Source of the DNA: Trichosporon coremiiforme
Taxonomy: Eukaryota > Basidiomycota > Tremellomycetes > Trichosporonales > Trichosporonaceae
Length of the DNA stretch: 64,000 nt
Reading direction: 5' to 3'
Assembly: GCA_039545355.1 (NCBI GenBank)
Contig: BCJJ01000043.1
Span: 1-64,000 of the forward strand
Shown here: positions 45,301 through 58,300 of the stretch, in pieces
Position numbering within the stretch: the stretch's first letter is position 1
How the letters are laid out: each line of letters opens with the position of its first letter
Translations under genes and position numbers: made by a program
Notes under the pieces: generated by a model
Database searches by the model: none
The model's input: only the letters and a program-made list of their open reading frames with translations
What the model was told of the DNA's origin: nothing

Positions 45301-48300
45301 AAACAGTGGGACGGTGGGCCCAGTGACGGTGGGGCTCGTATCGGTGCTCGTCGTCACAGTCACTGTTCCACGACATTCCACTCCTCCCATTCACGTCTTC
45401 CTTCCTCTCCGTCTTCCATTAAATCGGGATGGAAGGTCTCTGGTCACGTCGGGCAAAGCGAAGGGAGTTGACGGGGGTGGGATTCGAAGATTAGATTCTC
45501 TTATGTGCGTTTTTGTCAGAATTCGGACGACGGCGTCAGGTTAGGGCTGACTTCAGAGACGTGCAGAAGTGTTCGGCTTGCTTCAGCAAATATTGAACAG
45601 CGGTGCATCGGCCCCGTGAGGTTGATTCGGGAAGGAAGGTCTTCGTTCGGAGGTGCGTCAGGAATCAGTCGCTTTATTGCTCTTCGCAACTCACCCACTC
45701 ACTTCTACAGTTGCTTCATCAAGACTGACCCAGCGCACGACTTACACCCTCTGTGCGCTCAGTACTTCAACTGCACTCACAAGCACGTTCGGGAGAAACT
45801 GCGGTCATCCCGTCTCCGCCCCAGATTTCATCGCCGTCCCCGTTGGCGAGAGCGGGTTTGCCGTCTCTGAACGACGCTATTGATATCATTGCGTCACACG
45901 CACAGGCTCCAGCAGATGCTACCAGCGCATGCGTACGCAGGTCTCTATACACACCCCGCCGAGCTAGACTCGATCAGGGTTTGCCACCGTAGGAAGGCGT
46001 AGCTCGAGGTCGATAAAACTCGACTGCCTGCTGTCCATGCTAGAGTCCACCAACACCTCATGCATAACTGCAGAGGGCCAGAGCGGCATGTGAATAAGAC
46101 ACAGAGGCCGCCTCATGCATCCAGCGTCTGCAGTGCCCGAACAGCGTTGCTTCACAGATGGTGGCCTGGGGTGATGATCGACTGTAGCTGACTGGGGTGT
46201 GTAGCTGAGGACGCCTGTGCACGGCGGTCGGCGCTCGGAAATCCCGAAGCGCTGTTGCAATTAACGGACTGGGCCCGATTCCAACTGCGCACTGGAACGG
46301 TTCATTGGAATGGTAGTCTGGACTAGTGGCGCTGATTATCTCGGATCAAGGTAAGACTGTGCTGGTAAGTGATAGTGATGCTTAGTGCACAGCACAGAAT
46401 GTCTCAAGTGTGATGGCCGTCGCGCCATCTGTTTCGTGACATCTCTGTCCGAGTTAGCACTGATTAGTCTCTGTTAATCAGCTAAGCACTAGTCGTTCAG
46501 ACAGGAGACACCAACCACTGATGGCTCAAAGATCTGCTGCAGGAACTCACTTAACACTCAAGACCCGCTTAAGCGGTCAACAATCGGGGTACGAGTCGCA
46601 AAAGCTCGGTGAGGCAGTCTAGGTCGTTTCCTTCGCAGTGAGCTCGTTCGCGTTCAACTGTGTGCATACTACTCTCGAACGTGGGATCATTGCTGGCTAT
46701 CACCACTAGCTTCACTCACTTCGCCGCCATTGTCCGAGTGCGTTGAGCGGCCGCCGGCGATGCGTGCCACGTGAATGCGAAGCAGAGCGCCGCGCATAAA
46801 TGCCCCACGCTAACCTCAGCGCCGCTTTCCCCGGAGGCGCCTACCACCAAACAACACCAAACCCGGCCGAGACACCCGCAGCCTAGTCTAATTCTTTCGG
46901 CGCCATCGCGGGCCCCGAAAAAACCCGCTTCAGCGATGGCGTCGTCATATGGCGTGAACGTGTTGATGAGTGGCGGTTCTTCCAGATGTTCGATGACAGC
47001 CGCGGCTAGCACCGAAGGAACTTCCAGATTTCGCGATGGCGAGCTCTGCAGCGTCACTGCAGCCTCACAGGGGTGTCGGCAGCCTCGGTGTTGGAGGGAC
47101 GGGAACGCCGGAGTGTGATCCACGTTCCTCACGTTCCGCGGTACGCTGCTGCGCTGTCGCTCCGACGGCGCCGATGTGACCGGACATTCCGCTAAGCGGA
47201 CTTATCGTCGAGAATCACTGGTCCGTCGCAACATTGAAGGCAAGAGAGGTCGTAATCAGGAATGATGTAGATCAATGGTGTTGAGGATCTCCAGGGGTGA
47301 CAGCAAGAAGTTAGGCTTCGTGCGGAATGTGCTGCGCCCAGCGGAGGATCCCGGCTAAGTCCCAATCAACTCAGCTACCAGAGCTACCTTGCACAAGCAC
47401 TGCCTGACACGTACCATTTTCCTATGCCTATGTTTTGACACTAACACGACTCTTACACGCTGATTTCGTGATCTCCGCTCTCGCTGCCTCGGTGAATCAT
47501 TTCCACGACTCTGCATCTTCACGCCGTCATTGCCTGTTCACCCGCACCCCAATTCCGCCTCAGGACCGAGCTCGCTCACTCCTCGCGACCGCAGTGGGCT
47601 TACTGCATCGCCACAAAATTGCCTGTCACAGCCCTCGTCCCTGTCGCCCAGGCAACGACGTGCATCTTCCACCCGGTCGTCGTTAACGTGACAGAGAGCA
47701 GATCCATACGAAAGACAAGGTGCGGATCTGGAACTGCGGAAGCCAGGGCGGACGGGGCCTGCTGCACCTGCGGACCTGCTACACCTGCTGGATGTGCCAG
47801 GGCAGCGGTGAATGCCGGACCTTAGATGGGGTCGCACGAGCTTCGGCCCTGATCGGCGACGACTCCGCCTTTTCTGCATCGACAAAGGCTCGCGGCCGCC
47901 TCCTCTTTGCTGCATTGTTGTCGGAATTTCAAGATGCATATCGCAGATCAGCCACTGCATGCTTGTGGCTCGCGAACAGCCGCGTTCCTAAAGGAGTCCA
48001 GGGCGGGGCGCTAACAGCCGACCGCCACAGCCGGACTACATACCGTGTCTCACCTGCGCCGGCGGAGGGCAGCGGCGGGCGCCGTGCCGAACGTCTACTC
48101 CGACGGAGTGGAGTAAATTGTTTGCCAAGTCTTATCAATCCTTCTCACAAGCAGAGATTACAACACCAGCGCGGAAGTCACGGATCACGTATGGGGCGGC
48201 ACAATGATCGCCCGAGGCATGTTCGCAGCGTACCTTGCACACCTTACCAGCTCCTGCGACAACCGTCACACTTGAGCCCAGAACAATAGCCCTGCATTCC

Positions 48301-49602
48301 AGGCTCAAAGGCTCAAGCTTGGTGCCCTTGGTATGCGGAGCGTTCCCATTTTTACCGAGAGTAGCGCCTCACATCTCATTCCCCGACGGTGGGGCACGAT
48401 TATCGGAAGCTTCGCCTGGATCGCGCGCGTCGCGTACATCGGAAACGCATCGGAGAATGCACCGTATCGTTGGAAGTTCTGGATTCCACGCGCGGGACCT
48501 GATGACGTACACTACTGATCGGGCGTCGGGCCGCGGTAAGACCGTGGATCTACCGACCTCCGAAACTGTATACGCCGAGGCAGATCCGATTCTGCCGGCG
48601 CTTACCATACAACACGTCCAGGGGAACCACAGATTTCGGGCGTCGTATAATCTTAAACGACGCGACGATTAACCGTTCAAGCGAATCCCCGTCCCGCCCC
48701 TTCTCTGCCCCTCGCACCCTTCCATTCCTCTCAAACCCGAAAGAATGCATGCGTATGTCGTGCATGCCCCGTGCACGGCACGCAGAGGTCAACCGAAGCG
48801 ATCGACGCCCCTGGAAACCTAGCCAGCCTGGCAGAGAACGGGACACACAGGCACACTGGGCCGCGCCCTCCAGGGTCGTTGATAACGTGCCGCCGGCACC
48901 TGCATTCCTCACCTGATACCCTGCTACCTGATACCTGAGCGGTCAGGCGTGCCCGCTCTGAGCACACTGCGCCATGGCGTCTTTCTGCCGTATTGAGGTG
49001 CGCCGTAAGATAAAGGCACAGATGAGGACGCCGCGGTACCCTCGGCAGAAAAGGGATGAGCTTAATTGGCCCTGGAGTGATCGGCAGGATCGGCAGGATC
49101 TGGATCGTCAGGATCGCCCTCTGGGTCTGCTCACGAGACTGCACAATGGGACCTGTTGTCTCACTCTGGCACGATGTCTCACGCTTATACTGTCTCAGCC
49201 GCAGTCTCGGTTCTGCTTTTCTGTCAAGTGCAATTTACGAGGTACGGGCAACCTTCGTGTGCTTCCGGAAATCCGAATCTAGAGATAAGCAGGTCTACCT
49301 GGAAGCCGCTTGGCAGGTCCAGTATCTAGCTGGCCAGTGGGACTGAAGGAATTTTTGCATTGAATGGCGATGACGAGAAAGTGAGTGAGAGTGCCTCAAC
49401 AACGAGACAGAAGTGGGTGACATGGGCACTTGCGTAGCTCAGCACAAGAGCCGCTCCTATCGGTAGTCAGTATGTCGGGAGCGGTGAGCCGATGAACAAC
49501 GGAGAACGCCAGTCGGTCAGCTCCACGTTCTCGTTCGGAATACAGCTCCAAATCACCTCATAATTTCATTGACGCCTGCACCTACTCTACTAATGTGTCT
49601 AT
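42358..49602. other. Gene desert (7.2 kb)
   Basis: No gene could be supported on either strand. Open frames are short and overlapping. I noted a G run near 43529-43542, three TCTGCCCAAG copies (about 43302-43331), CGCTCCGTC repeats near 44010-44041, GCAGCGAGGCGG repeats near 43808-43842, TCACGTGA at 44534-44541 and a small GATCGGCAG repeat near 49079-49100. Composition is less even than in genic parts. It could hold long non-coding transcripts, decayed elements or a chromosomal element, but nothing identifies one. Confidence 0.5.
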
Positions 49603-51053
49603 CTACAAGCGGGACTCCTGATCGAGGCGGTGGTACTCGGAGAAGTCCCTGCTCTCGTCCCTTCTTCCCTGCTTCCCGTTCCAGCTCCAGATCTCCTTCA
49701 AATTCTCATCCAGCTTGCCCTCCATGGCGTTCTTGATGAGTCGTCCCATGATGGGAAGGAACTTGAACGCGTGTCCGCAGCAACCCGCAGCCACGAACAA
49801 TCCCTTGAGCTCCGGATGCCAGTCAAGGAGGAAGTCACCAGTCGGCCGGTCAGAGTACCAGCACAGTCTACTTGCTTTCCACTCCTTCTTCCCCAACTCC
49901 GGATATACTCTTTCCAGACCACGTTTCAGCTGCAGACGCGCAGTGTGGGGAATCTGTTGGAACTCGTAACCTCTGCTGAGCTGAGTTCGGGGGAGGGACG
50001 GATACCCAGGCTGCGGGTTCAGGAATCCCTTCTGGTGGATCGCAAACTTCATGACCCATCCGGCGGGGGTGAGGGCGGGCGGGAAGACGTAGAACCCGTT
50101 GTCGATCAGGCGAGTTACAGGTGCATCGCGATAGCGTGCGGCCTCATCCTCGGAGAGTTCAATGACGCCGACGACCTGCCCAGTCGGAAGGCATGTGGAG
50201 GAGAGTTCGGGAAGGAGCGTCGGTGTCCAGCTCCCCATAGTTGAGATGACAACGTCGGCGCGCACCGGACCACGATCCGTCTCCACGCCCACGACACGCT
50301 TGCCCTCCTTGATCAGAGAGGAGGCCGTTCCACCGACGAAGTTGACGCCGAGGGCCCGAGCTCGGGCAACGGCAGCCTCTGTTGCGCCTCGCGCGTTGGC
50401 CCAGCCACCGGCGTGGTTGATGTCTATTGTCAGTATCTACTAACTGCATGACAGCTCTCCCATTTCTGGGACACTCACAGACGTCCTGTCCCGCAAAGTC
50501 TCCAAGCTCGATATCCGGATAGAAGCCCTCGACTTCCTGACGTCCGTTCAACACCTTCGCACCCAGGCCGGGAGTCTGCATTCCCGGGGCTGCGTTTGCG
50601 GCAAGCGCCCGGGCGATGTATCCGCTCTTGGCCTGGGGCGTATCGCTGGACACCGAGACAACGACTCCACACTCGTGGTAGTACTCCTTCCAGTCTTGGC
50701 GCCAGAGGTCCATTGCGTCGTGTGCCAGACGGGCGTACAGAGGGTCCGAGTACTCCTGCCGGACGATCTGGGGCGTCAGCGCATGTCTCCTCCCGGGGAG
50801 AAGTACAGTGGTTGGTACACACCTTGTTGAAATCGTAGCTGGCGGCATCAGTTGCAGGGGGCGTTGCGCTCCGGTCCAGCACTGTGATTAACTGTGCTTG
50901 GCCCTTGTACGTCGTCTTCGCCAGTTCAAGGGCTGTTGTGGAGCCGAATTCACCGCCGCCGACGATCTGCTGTTAGCTCCACCGCTCCGCTCCGGCAAGC
51001 GGACTGCACTCGACACCCACCAGCACGGTCTGGGGAGGCTTGATGCTCGGCAT
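49603..51053 (-). CDS. Peroxisomal fructosyl-amino-acid oxidase (amadoriase-like)
   Basis: Four exons: 51053-51021, 50966-50823, 50767-50479 and 50423-49603, giving 428 residues, close to the usual 435-440. These FAD enzymes oxidise fructosyl amino acids or sarcosine-like secondary amines, releasing hydrogen peroxide. Motifs: QTVLIVGGGEFGSTTALELA (FAD-binding GxGxxG at the N-terminus), DAASYDFNKIVRQEY, YINHAGGWANARGATEAAV, VVGVETDRGPVRADVVISTM and near the C-terminus WYSDRPTGDFLLDWHP followed by AAGCCGHAFKFLP (flavin site with a Cys of the type that binds FAD covalently). The protein ends QESRL, a type 1 peroxisomal signal. A TATAAAA lies 58-64 bp upstream. A Zn2Cys6 factor lies 302 bp upstream on the same strand. 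Sarcosine oxidase is the alternative name. Confidence 0.88.
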
Positions 51054-51110
51054 GGTGATGCTGTTACTCTTCAGGTGAGCGGATGTCGTCAGTCATCAGT
51101 GCTGCACGCA

Positions 51111-51117
51111 TTTTATA
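51111..51117 (-). promoter_or_regulatory. TATA box of the amine oxidase
   Basis: TATAAAA on the minus strand, 58 bp upstream of the oxidase ATG. It is well placed and supports the very short first exon (11 codons). Confidence 0.6.
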
Positions 51118-51355
51118 GCGGTTCTGGACATGTGTCATGAAGGTGGGAATCAACGAGGTGGAGGGCATCCGATGATTACCGAGCCCTCCGTCGGAGTTTG
51201 CCGATCTTCCAGGACGTCATGTCCGCAGTTGGTCCGGATGCCTGACTTCTCCGGGCTTATCTATGGGGCCGCGTCGGATCGGCTCACGCATGCTGTCGAA
51301 CATTGCCGCAGTCACAGTGCACATAGAGTCCTAATACATCCGAAACGACGTCTAT

Positions 51356-53926
51356 CTACACTTCAAGGCCATCCGGGAACGCCAGCGTATCGCCCAACAG
51401 CGTCGCATACAATCCATCTGCGCTCCAGAGATTTTGGAACAACACGTCTTGCTCCAAGTCCGCCGCTGGCATCTGGAAAAGCGGGTTAAAGTCCCAGCTG
51501 AGAGCCCCCGCATCATCCTTCGGGTCGAGCGTGATCAGCGGGCTAGGCGCGTTCGTGAAGAGCGACAAATCCGAGAACGCAAAGTTGTTCATTGAGTTTC
51601 GGCGAGCGCGCTCCCCACTCGGTCCTGGACCGTCCAATTCCTGCTGTTCCGCCTGTCGCGCCTGGATGCGCTGCAGCTGCTCCTGGATTTGAGCAGGCGT
51701 TAACTGCGGCTGAGGCAGGTGCGGGGGAATGAAGCCTTGCGCGTCCGGCTGGTTCTCGGATCGCATAGAAGGTGGCTGGAGCAGCTTGGAGGCGGCACCC
51801 CTCGCACGCCAGTGCTTCTGAATGCGCCCGAGAAGCTCGGCAAAGCCGTGAAGGAAGTGCTCCTCGTCAATGGCAGCACCACGCAGAGCGTTGACAACCC
51901 GCTCCAATAGTCCCGTGATGCTCTGCTCTCCGTGCTCAACCATTCCAGTGGCAAGAGCCTGTCGTTAGCTATCATTGCCCACGCTGAAGCTCACCTTGTA
52001 GAGGAATGTGGTGGCGAACAGGATATACTGGAAGATTCGACTTGGGCAATGCCTCAGCTTGCCCTTGTCCTCGAATACAGTGAGCGTGATCTCGATCATG
52101 CTCCTTGCGGCGGACAGCGCCTCCATGATCCACGGACCCTCCACCATGTTCAGTAGACTGGGAGACGAGTAGTGAATGTCGTTGGCCATTCGCCGACGCT
52201 TCAGCTTGCTTTGCAGAGCTCGAAGAGCCAGCGAGTAGGCGTACAGGACGACGTAGTCCAGCTCGATGCGAAGCAGAGCAGCCTCTATGCTTCCGTTTGC
52301 TGAGGATTAGCTGGCAAAACACATGCCCACAGCGGCAACTCACTCAATTTATCCTGGGCCACCCTCTTTGAGTAGCGGATCTCGAGCCTCAATGAGCGCA
52401 CGAAGCTCTCCCATGCTCCGGTTCTCAGAAGAGACCTAGTAATTTCCTTGTTTGGGTCTGATAAGTCAGTTACACGCGCGAACCGTCGTCAGTCTCACAG
52501 AGGTGATCTTGAATGGTGCCCATGAGCTGTGCAATTGCACCGAGCATGAAAGCATCTGAGGCATGCACATCGCCCTCGCGATCATTGACCATAGTGGAGA
52601 TCGTCTCCCACCAGCGCGAAGTCATCTGCTCCTGGAAGACAGCGTTGCGACCCAATCGGACGGCGATGCTGTTTCGGTCAATTTCAATCGACAAGCGGAC
52701 AACTCACTGTCGGTCGGCATTGTAGCAATACACCCATGTCTTGAGTGTTCGTGACTGGAGCCAGGGTGTTGTCTCCTCCTGCTTGAGCTTGACTACTTCA
52801 TGGATTCCCAGCTCCTGCGCCAGGCGCACCGCGAGGCCAATGTTCGCCCAACTGTAGGAGTCGTACCGCAGAGAGGGTTGCAGAAGCCGCGACTGCTCTG
52901 ATCCTTCCGTGTGCTCCCTTGTGCCCGGCATCGATACGATCGGCCACTCACTCAGCAGCAGCAGAGCCTCGACTGAGCTGACGTTCCTCACCGACGGGTC
53001 ACCATCGAGGACACTCAGCAGTCCCAGTCGGACCCACTGCGCAAGCTGGGTGTGAATCGCTGGTCCGCGCCCTTCAGGAAGGACTCTCGAGTACCGCGCA
53101 GCAATGACGATGATCGTTCCCAGCAGCAGCGACTCGCTTCGGACGAGGGAAGGAAGGTAGCTCGGCTCGAAGACGTTCGGATGGAGAAGCGGATACAGCG
53201 GCGCCATCTCAAGCTCGAAGCTTCAATGTCAGCTGCGGGAACATCCGCCCAGTTTGGACTCACAAGCTGCACAGCGCCCTCGCTTCCTGAATGCTGAGGA
53301 AGCCTTTCTCGATCGGTTGCCACTGACTCCACACGCTCGCATTGTTATTGCTGCCTCCTATGTTGATGCTCTTGTTGACGCGCGGACCAAGCTTGTATTG
53401 CAGGGAAGACGCCGATGCTAGAAGCTTGAGCGCATCGCTGGGATGGTGGAGGGATGACTTGATGAGGGTGTCTTCCTCCTCTGATCCATCGCTCGAGTCG
53501 CGCTCCCTGTCACTACCGCTTTGACTGTGCTCTCGCCTGCGCTTGCCATCTCGACCTTTGCTGGAACTTGGGCCCGCCCTATCACCTCCATGAGGGGTGG
53601 CTGTCGACGAGGTCTCGGAGCGACGCGGAGCGGGCGGCCTGACCTTGGTAGGGGCAGACTTGATGCAGTCGCGCTGTTCGCGGAGGCACCGCTCGCATGG
53701 TCCGGACCACGGGGCGTTCGGGTCGCCGAAGGAGCACTTGAGTTTACGCTGGATGAGGTTGAAAACAACGGGCCCCGTGCAGGTTGAAACCGCCGAGATG
53801 CGATTGTGTCAGTCACCGATTCAGTGGACGGTCCGGGAAAGGCGTTCCGAAGCTTACCGATCGGCAGGGAAGACAAGCCCTGTACGTGCGTTTCGGCTTC
53901 TTGGAGATGTTATCGTCCTCAGCCAT
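51356..53926 (-). CDS. Zn2Cys6 transcription factor next to the amine oxidase
   Basis: Seven exons: 53926-53858, 53748-53264, 53220-52708, 52668-52499, 52457-52344, 52299-51995 and 51958-51356, giving 752 residues. The zinc cluster is split by the first intron: RACLPCRS, then RKLKCSFGDPNAPWSGPCER and CLREQRDC, with Cys18, 21, 28, 41, 44 and 51. The third spacer is 12 residues, the long-loop version seen in one branch of C6 factors. A basic region KGRDGKRRREH follows. The middle homology region has PLYPLLHPNVFEPSYLPSLV, GTIIVIAARYSR, SVEALLLLSEWP and SYSWANIGLAVRLAQELGIH, typical of the fungal_trans domain. The C-terminus is Gln-rich then acidic. It probably activates or represses nearby genes, possibly the oxidase. 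Confidence 0.88.
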
Positions 53927-54606
53927 GGTTGCTGTCAATCCCAAAGTCGGGGATGCGGGTTACGATGCCGATTGTCGTAGTCGGTGTTGATGTGTCTTGG
54001 TGGGAGGTGATGAGGAAGACGACGAGGTGCGACAGCGATTGAACGCGTTTCACAACAATCACATCCGTCACGTGACCTCTAGATCCCGCACTTCTCCGAG
54101 ATTCACCCAAATCTCAAGGTGGGCAGTGGGCTTGATAGACCTTTCCACTGCTGCCTCGGACGCGCAGACACCACCTCTACTGTGACCAACCCATACCGTA
54201 TCTAATGATTCTGCTGTCCGGCAGAAGAAGGGGAGCCCTCGAAGCGTGCCGGCCGTGTCCCGTAGCTCATGTCGGCTTTTGTGAGCACCGCCCATCTGTC
54301 GCTCGCGGCACAATCATCGTCCACTGCGCGCAGCCGGAGCGGGAAGTTCGAGATCTGCATCTCACCTCACGTTGTCCCGCTGTTCTCAGCTGTCGAGGTG
54401 ACAGGAATCGTCCACAGAACAGATGACGCCCCACGCTAGGGCGAATCGCTATCTAATCAACGAGCGCCGATCCTCCACGTTCGTTTACGTAACGAGCCAG
54501 ATTTCGACCCGCATTCTTCCGACTCCTGAACTTTCTCATGTTCCGACCAATCTCCACCCTCCCACGCAACATCAAGCTCAAAAGAACGCAATGAGACACA
54601 AAAAGA
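53927..54606. other. Intergenic upstream of the Zn2Cys6 factor
   Basis: Promoter of the factor. It contains TCACGTGACC near 54068-54077, an E-box like the one at 32870. No gene seen. Confidence 0.45.
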
Positions 54607-54716
54607 CGACGTTGACATGATTCGAACATGCGCTCCCGAAGGAAGTTGATTTCCGGAATCCCTCTCCGAAGAGAGACCATTCTAGTCAACCGCGTTAACC
54701 ACTCCGCCACAACGCC
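54607..54716 (-). tRNA. tRNA-Ser(AGA) with a 29-nt intron
   Basis: The minus strand folds as a type II tRNA. The acceptor stem GGCGTTG pairs with CAACGTC (one G-U), discriminator G as usual for serine. The D arm is GCG-GAGTGGTTAA-CGC. The anticodon stem GTTGA/TCAAC has loop CTAGAAA and anticodon AGA, there is a long variable arm (TTCCTTCGGGA), and the T arm is GCATG-TTCGAAT-CATGT. A 29-nt intron begins one base after the anticodon, the canonical nuclear position, and forms its own hairpin (TCTCTCTTCGGAGAGG). It would read UCU, UCC and UCA after A34-to-inosine editing. No CCA is encoded, as expected in eukaryotes. Confidence 0.92.
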
Positions 54717-55330
54717 TGGGTTGTGTTGTTGCTTTCAAACATTAGCCGTAGATAATAGACCCTCCCCGCCTCGTGGCATCCCAGAGTCTCCCTGTGGACC
54801 TTGAGCTGACGTTTCGACGGGCAGATGACCGGGATGGACAGACTTCAAAAGCGAACAATAACAAGCAAACATGCGCTCTCAAGGACGCCGTGCTGTGCTG
54901 CGGTGCAGCTTTCACAAGCCTGTCCCGAACAGCCTTAAGCCTTTGGGGACCTCTCCTAGCTGGTTTATTGTGGGAGCTCTGTTGTGCTAACGTGATAATG
55001 AGATTGTCCATCGACACCTTCGGCGCTCCAGTGCTCTCGACCGCTGGCACTTCACGGATGTTCGAACAAGGGGCTTCCCAGACCCACAACAGCGAAGCTG
55101 CTAGTCTGCATCGTCTGTGCCATACACCGCCCTGTGATCGCTTTCGAAACAGCTATGCAGGACCGGCGGACAAAGGTAGCTGACGGCATCGCCCTCGCCA
55201 ACTCCGCTCTACCGTCCTCATTGTATCATCATCTCCACTGACCACGTTGCTCACTATAAAGCTTATGGACTCCGACGTTTGATGGATACCTATCAAGCTC
55301 TCAGCAGCTCACTACCAGACTCACATCGAC
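54717..55330. other. Intergenic upstream of the 55331 gene
   Basis: Contains the promoter of the next plus-strand gene, with TATAAA at 55255-55260, 71 bp before the ATG. No gene seen. Confidence 0.5.
55255..55260 (+). promoter_or_regulatory. TATA box of the 55331 gene
   Basis: TATAAA, 71 bp upstream of the ATG at 55331, followed by a normal-looking leader. It supports that start. Confidence 0.5.
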
Positions 55331-58300
55331 ATGTCCGACACTCCAGATGGCGCCAGCCGCCAGCGCGGTCAATCGGCGCCGGCAGGTTTGTTCCTTGCGT
55401 CTCCCAACCAAGCACCACCTGCAGCACCAAGCGGCTCCGGTACTGCCGGTCCCGCGGCCAACTCTGCTACTCCTGGCAGTACAGCCGCCGGTGGTGCTCC
55501 GCGAGCGGCAACGCAAGGTGGGACGGGCCCCGCCAACGGCACTGGCACCACTGGCACTATCCCCGCCCGTTCTCGCGATAACCGGAGCCCGATGACGCCG
55601 TCGGAGAACACACAGCGGATCAACCAGGAAATGCGACAGCGTTACGCGCAACTGCCGCACGCGCTAAACGGCTTCGTGAGGGCCATCAACGCGGCCGGCG
55701 ATTGGGACGGTGTTCGCGCAGTGTTCGCCTTCTCTTTCCCGCGCAGCTACTCGGAGGACGTGAACCAGATGAATGGCAACCGCCACGTTCAACCCTCACG
55801 TGCCCAACAGGCCACAAGACACCCCGACTTCTGCTCTCGCGACGTTCTCATCGGTATCGGTAGGGATGTTAGGATTACCACAGATGAGCGCTGGCTCTCA
55901 CTCACCACCGGTGACGCGTCTGTGCATCCCGATCGTTACACCGAGAATCCCTTCATATCCGTACGTGGCAACAACAGCAATCGGGGCAGCGGCGCCGGTC
56001 GTGGCGGCCAGGATCGCGAGGACGACGAGGACGACTGGAACGACGTGTTCGAAGACGACGAAGATGAAGACGACGACGACGACGACGATGGCAGTCACGG
56101 ACACATTGCCGGCGGTGGCGGCCCCAGGGGCCACGGGGGACCTGGACCCGGCGGCGTTGGTGGCAGCAGTGGATCCGGCGGCGGCAGTGGTGGTGGAAGT
56201 AACGGAGGTGTTAACGGCCATGCAAACGGTGGCGGCTCTCCCGACGGCGGCGGCCATCCTGACAGGGGTGGCTACCCCGACGGGGGTGGCTATGCCAACG
56301 GTGCCGGCTATGCCAACGGTAGCGGCCAACATCTCGCTGGAAACTGGGCAAACACCGATGGCTATTCACATTACAGCGCGCTTGACGGTCACGATGGCTT
56401 CGTCGAAACCGATGATGACACGAACGGCAGGGGCGAAGACGAACCCGACCGCCAACATGGCCAACAGACTCTCGGAGGCAGTAACGGCCAACGCAATCCG
56501 TGGGATGGGTGGGCCAGAACAGGAGGAGGAATAAGTGGGGATGGCAGCCAAGATCCGCCTCACGGTAGCCCATCCTCTTCGTCGTCCAGCTCCTCCGGCG
56601 GCGCTCCTCACCCTTTCGATCGCTCTGGGGTCATCAATCCCTCTCACATGGCTAGCTCTCGCCTTGCGTCTCCAGTGTCAAGGATTGTGCTCTTGGCATC
56701 TTCGCCCGATATTGAGACGAAGGAGGAGAAGAGGAATAGTCTTCCCGCCCCTCCCGACCTCCAGGAAGACATGGATGTCGATACCCCCGAAGCCCGCGCC
56801 GACCGCAAGGGCAAGCGCAAGGCGGTGGCATCCCCTCCGGAGGAGAGCCCGTCGCAGCGCCGACGACCCTCGCCGCCTCTCTCTCCGAAGACTGTTGCCA
56901 GTCGAATTGCGTCGAGGCGTCGTACCAGTTTCGCCCCATCCCCCGCTTCTGCGGCTGCAGGCTCGTCCTCAAGCACTCCCGCCCGTCACAATACGCCAAT
57001 GAGCCCTGCTGCCCGTCCCGTCCCTTACTCCGAGATTAAGAACGCCATCGACCGTTCTCTTCGCGATGTCGAAGCCTCCGTCGACGAGAACGTTGGTGCT
57101 GCCGATGAGACCTTTGCTGGCCGAACCATGATCGCAGCCGACAGCCAAGCTGGTGCTGCGCCCTCTCCTGACGACGCACCTGTGGCCTCTGCTCAGAGTG
57201 TTGCGTTGCCGCGTGCGTTTCGCCCCAATCGGCAGCCCTTGCAGTCGAGTCCCCTCGCCCGCCACCGGGTTGTAACGGCTAGCCACACCGAGTCCCCTGC
57301 CCCTCTTCCTGCCACGCAGGGCTACTCCTCGGACGACGCTGAGATGTCTTACGCGGAGGGCACGTCGCGCATGCACCCTGACTACACCGCAATTTATGCC
57401 GAAGGCGTCGATGTGGAACGCATGGTGGAGGGCAGCTTTGTCACATCGGCTCCCACCCCTCAGATCAGCCCTCAGCGCGCACCGGAGACCCCCGCCGACG
57501 CGAAGGACGCTGCAGCCGACGAGCAGCGCGATGGAGCGCCCGAGGAGATGGAGGGCGTCGAATTCTTCTCCGCCGTTGACGACATCTCCGACTTCCACGC
57601 CTCGCGGGCCAGCGGCAGCGATGCAGACTACTCCAACGACAGCAATGATGAGCTCAGTCGTCGCTCCCTGCGACGCTCTAGGGGTGGTGGGTATGGCAGC
57701 GACGGTTTGTACTATGACCCAGAGGAGAACAGTTCTGCCTCCCCGGAGGTCAACGACAGTTCCGCTGTCCTTGAGCCCGACTCTCAGTCCGACGAGTCCG
57801 GCTCCGAATACTTCGACCGCGATCTGCCTCAGCCCGACAACTGGTCGATGAGCACGCCTCGCCCTGACCGCTCCGGACTCTCCGCTATCCAGGAGGAGTC
57901 AATCTACAGCCCTGTCGTCTCGTCCGGAACCGGCACCCCGGTAGCCGTTGGGCTGGGTATCACGCCCATGCCCTTGTCGCCCTCATTTCCCTCGCTTAAT
58001 GCTGGCACTGGAGCTTCGGGCTCGACCGCTCAGCTCCCTCAGCTAACTGCTTCTACCGGGGCATCCGCTACCTCGTCTCAGGCGACTGCTCGTCCGCTGA
58101 TCCTGTCCCTGTATCCCCCTCCCCGGCCCACCATCCCCGCTTCCACGCCCATCCCGAGCGTTCAGCTCCGCTCGCCCTCCGTCGAGTTCGTCGCACACGA
58201 GTCCCCTTCTTGTGGCCCGGGGCCTGATGACACCATCCTCACGGTCAGCTCAACCGACACGGACCGTGTCAGCCCCGAAAAGCCAGCCCGCACAGGCGCG

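Noticed and set aside
46716..47132. Minus-strand frame with a protein-like middle (FTPYDDAIAEAGFFG)
   Set aside because: The ends are non-coding in character and no splice model extends it. A decayed fragment is possible.
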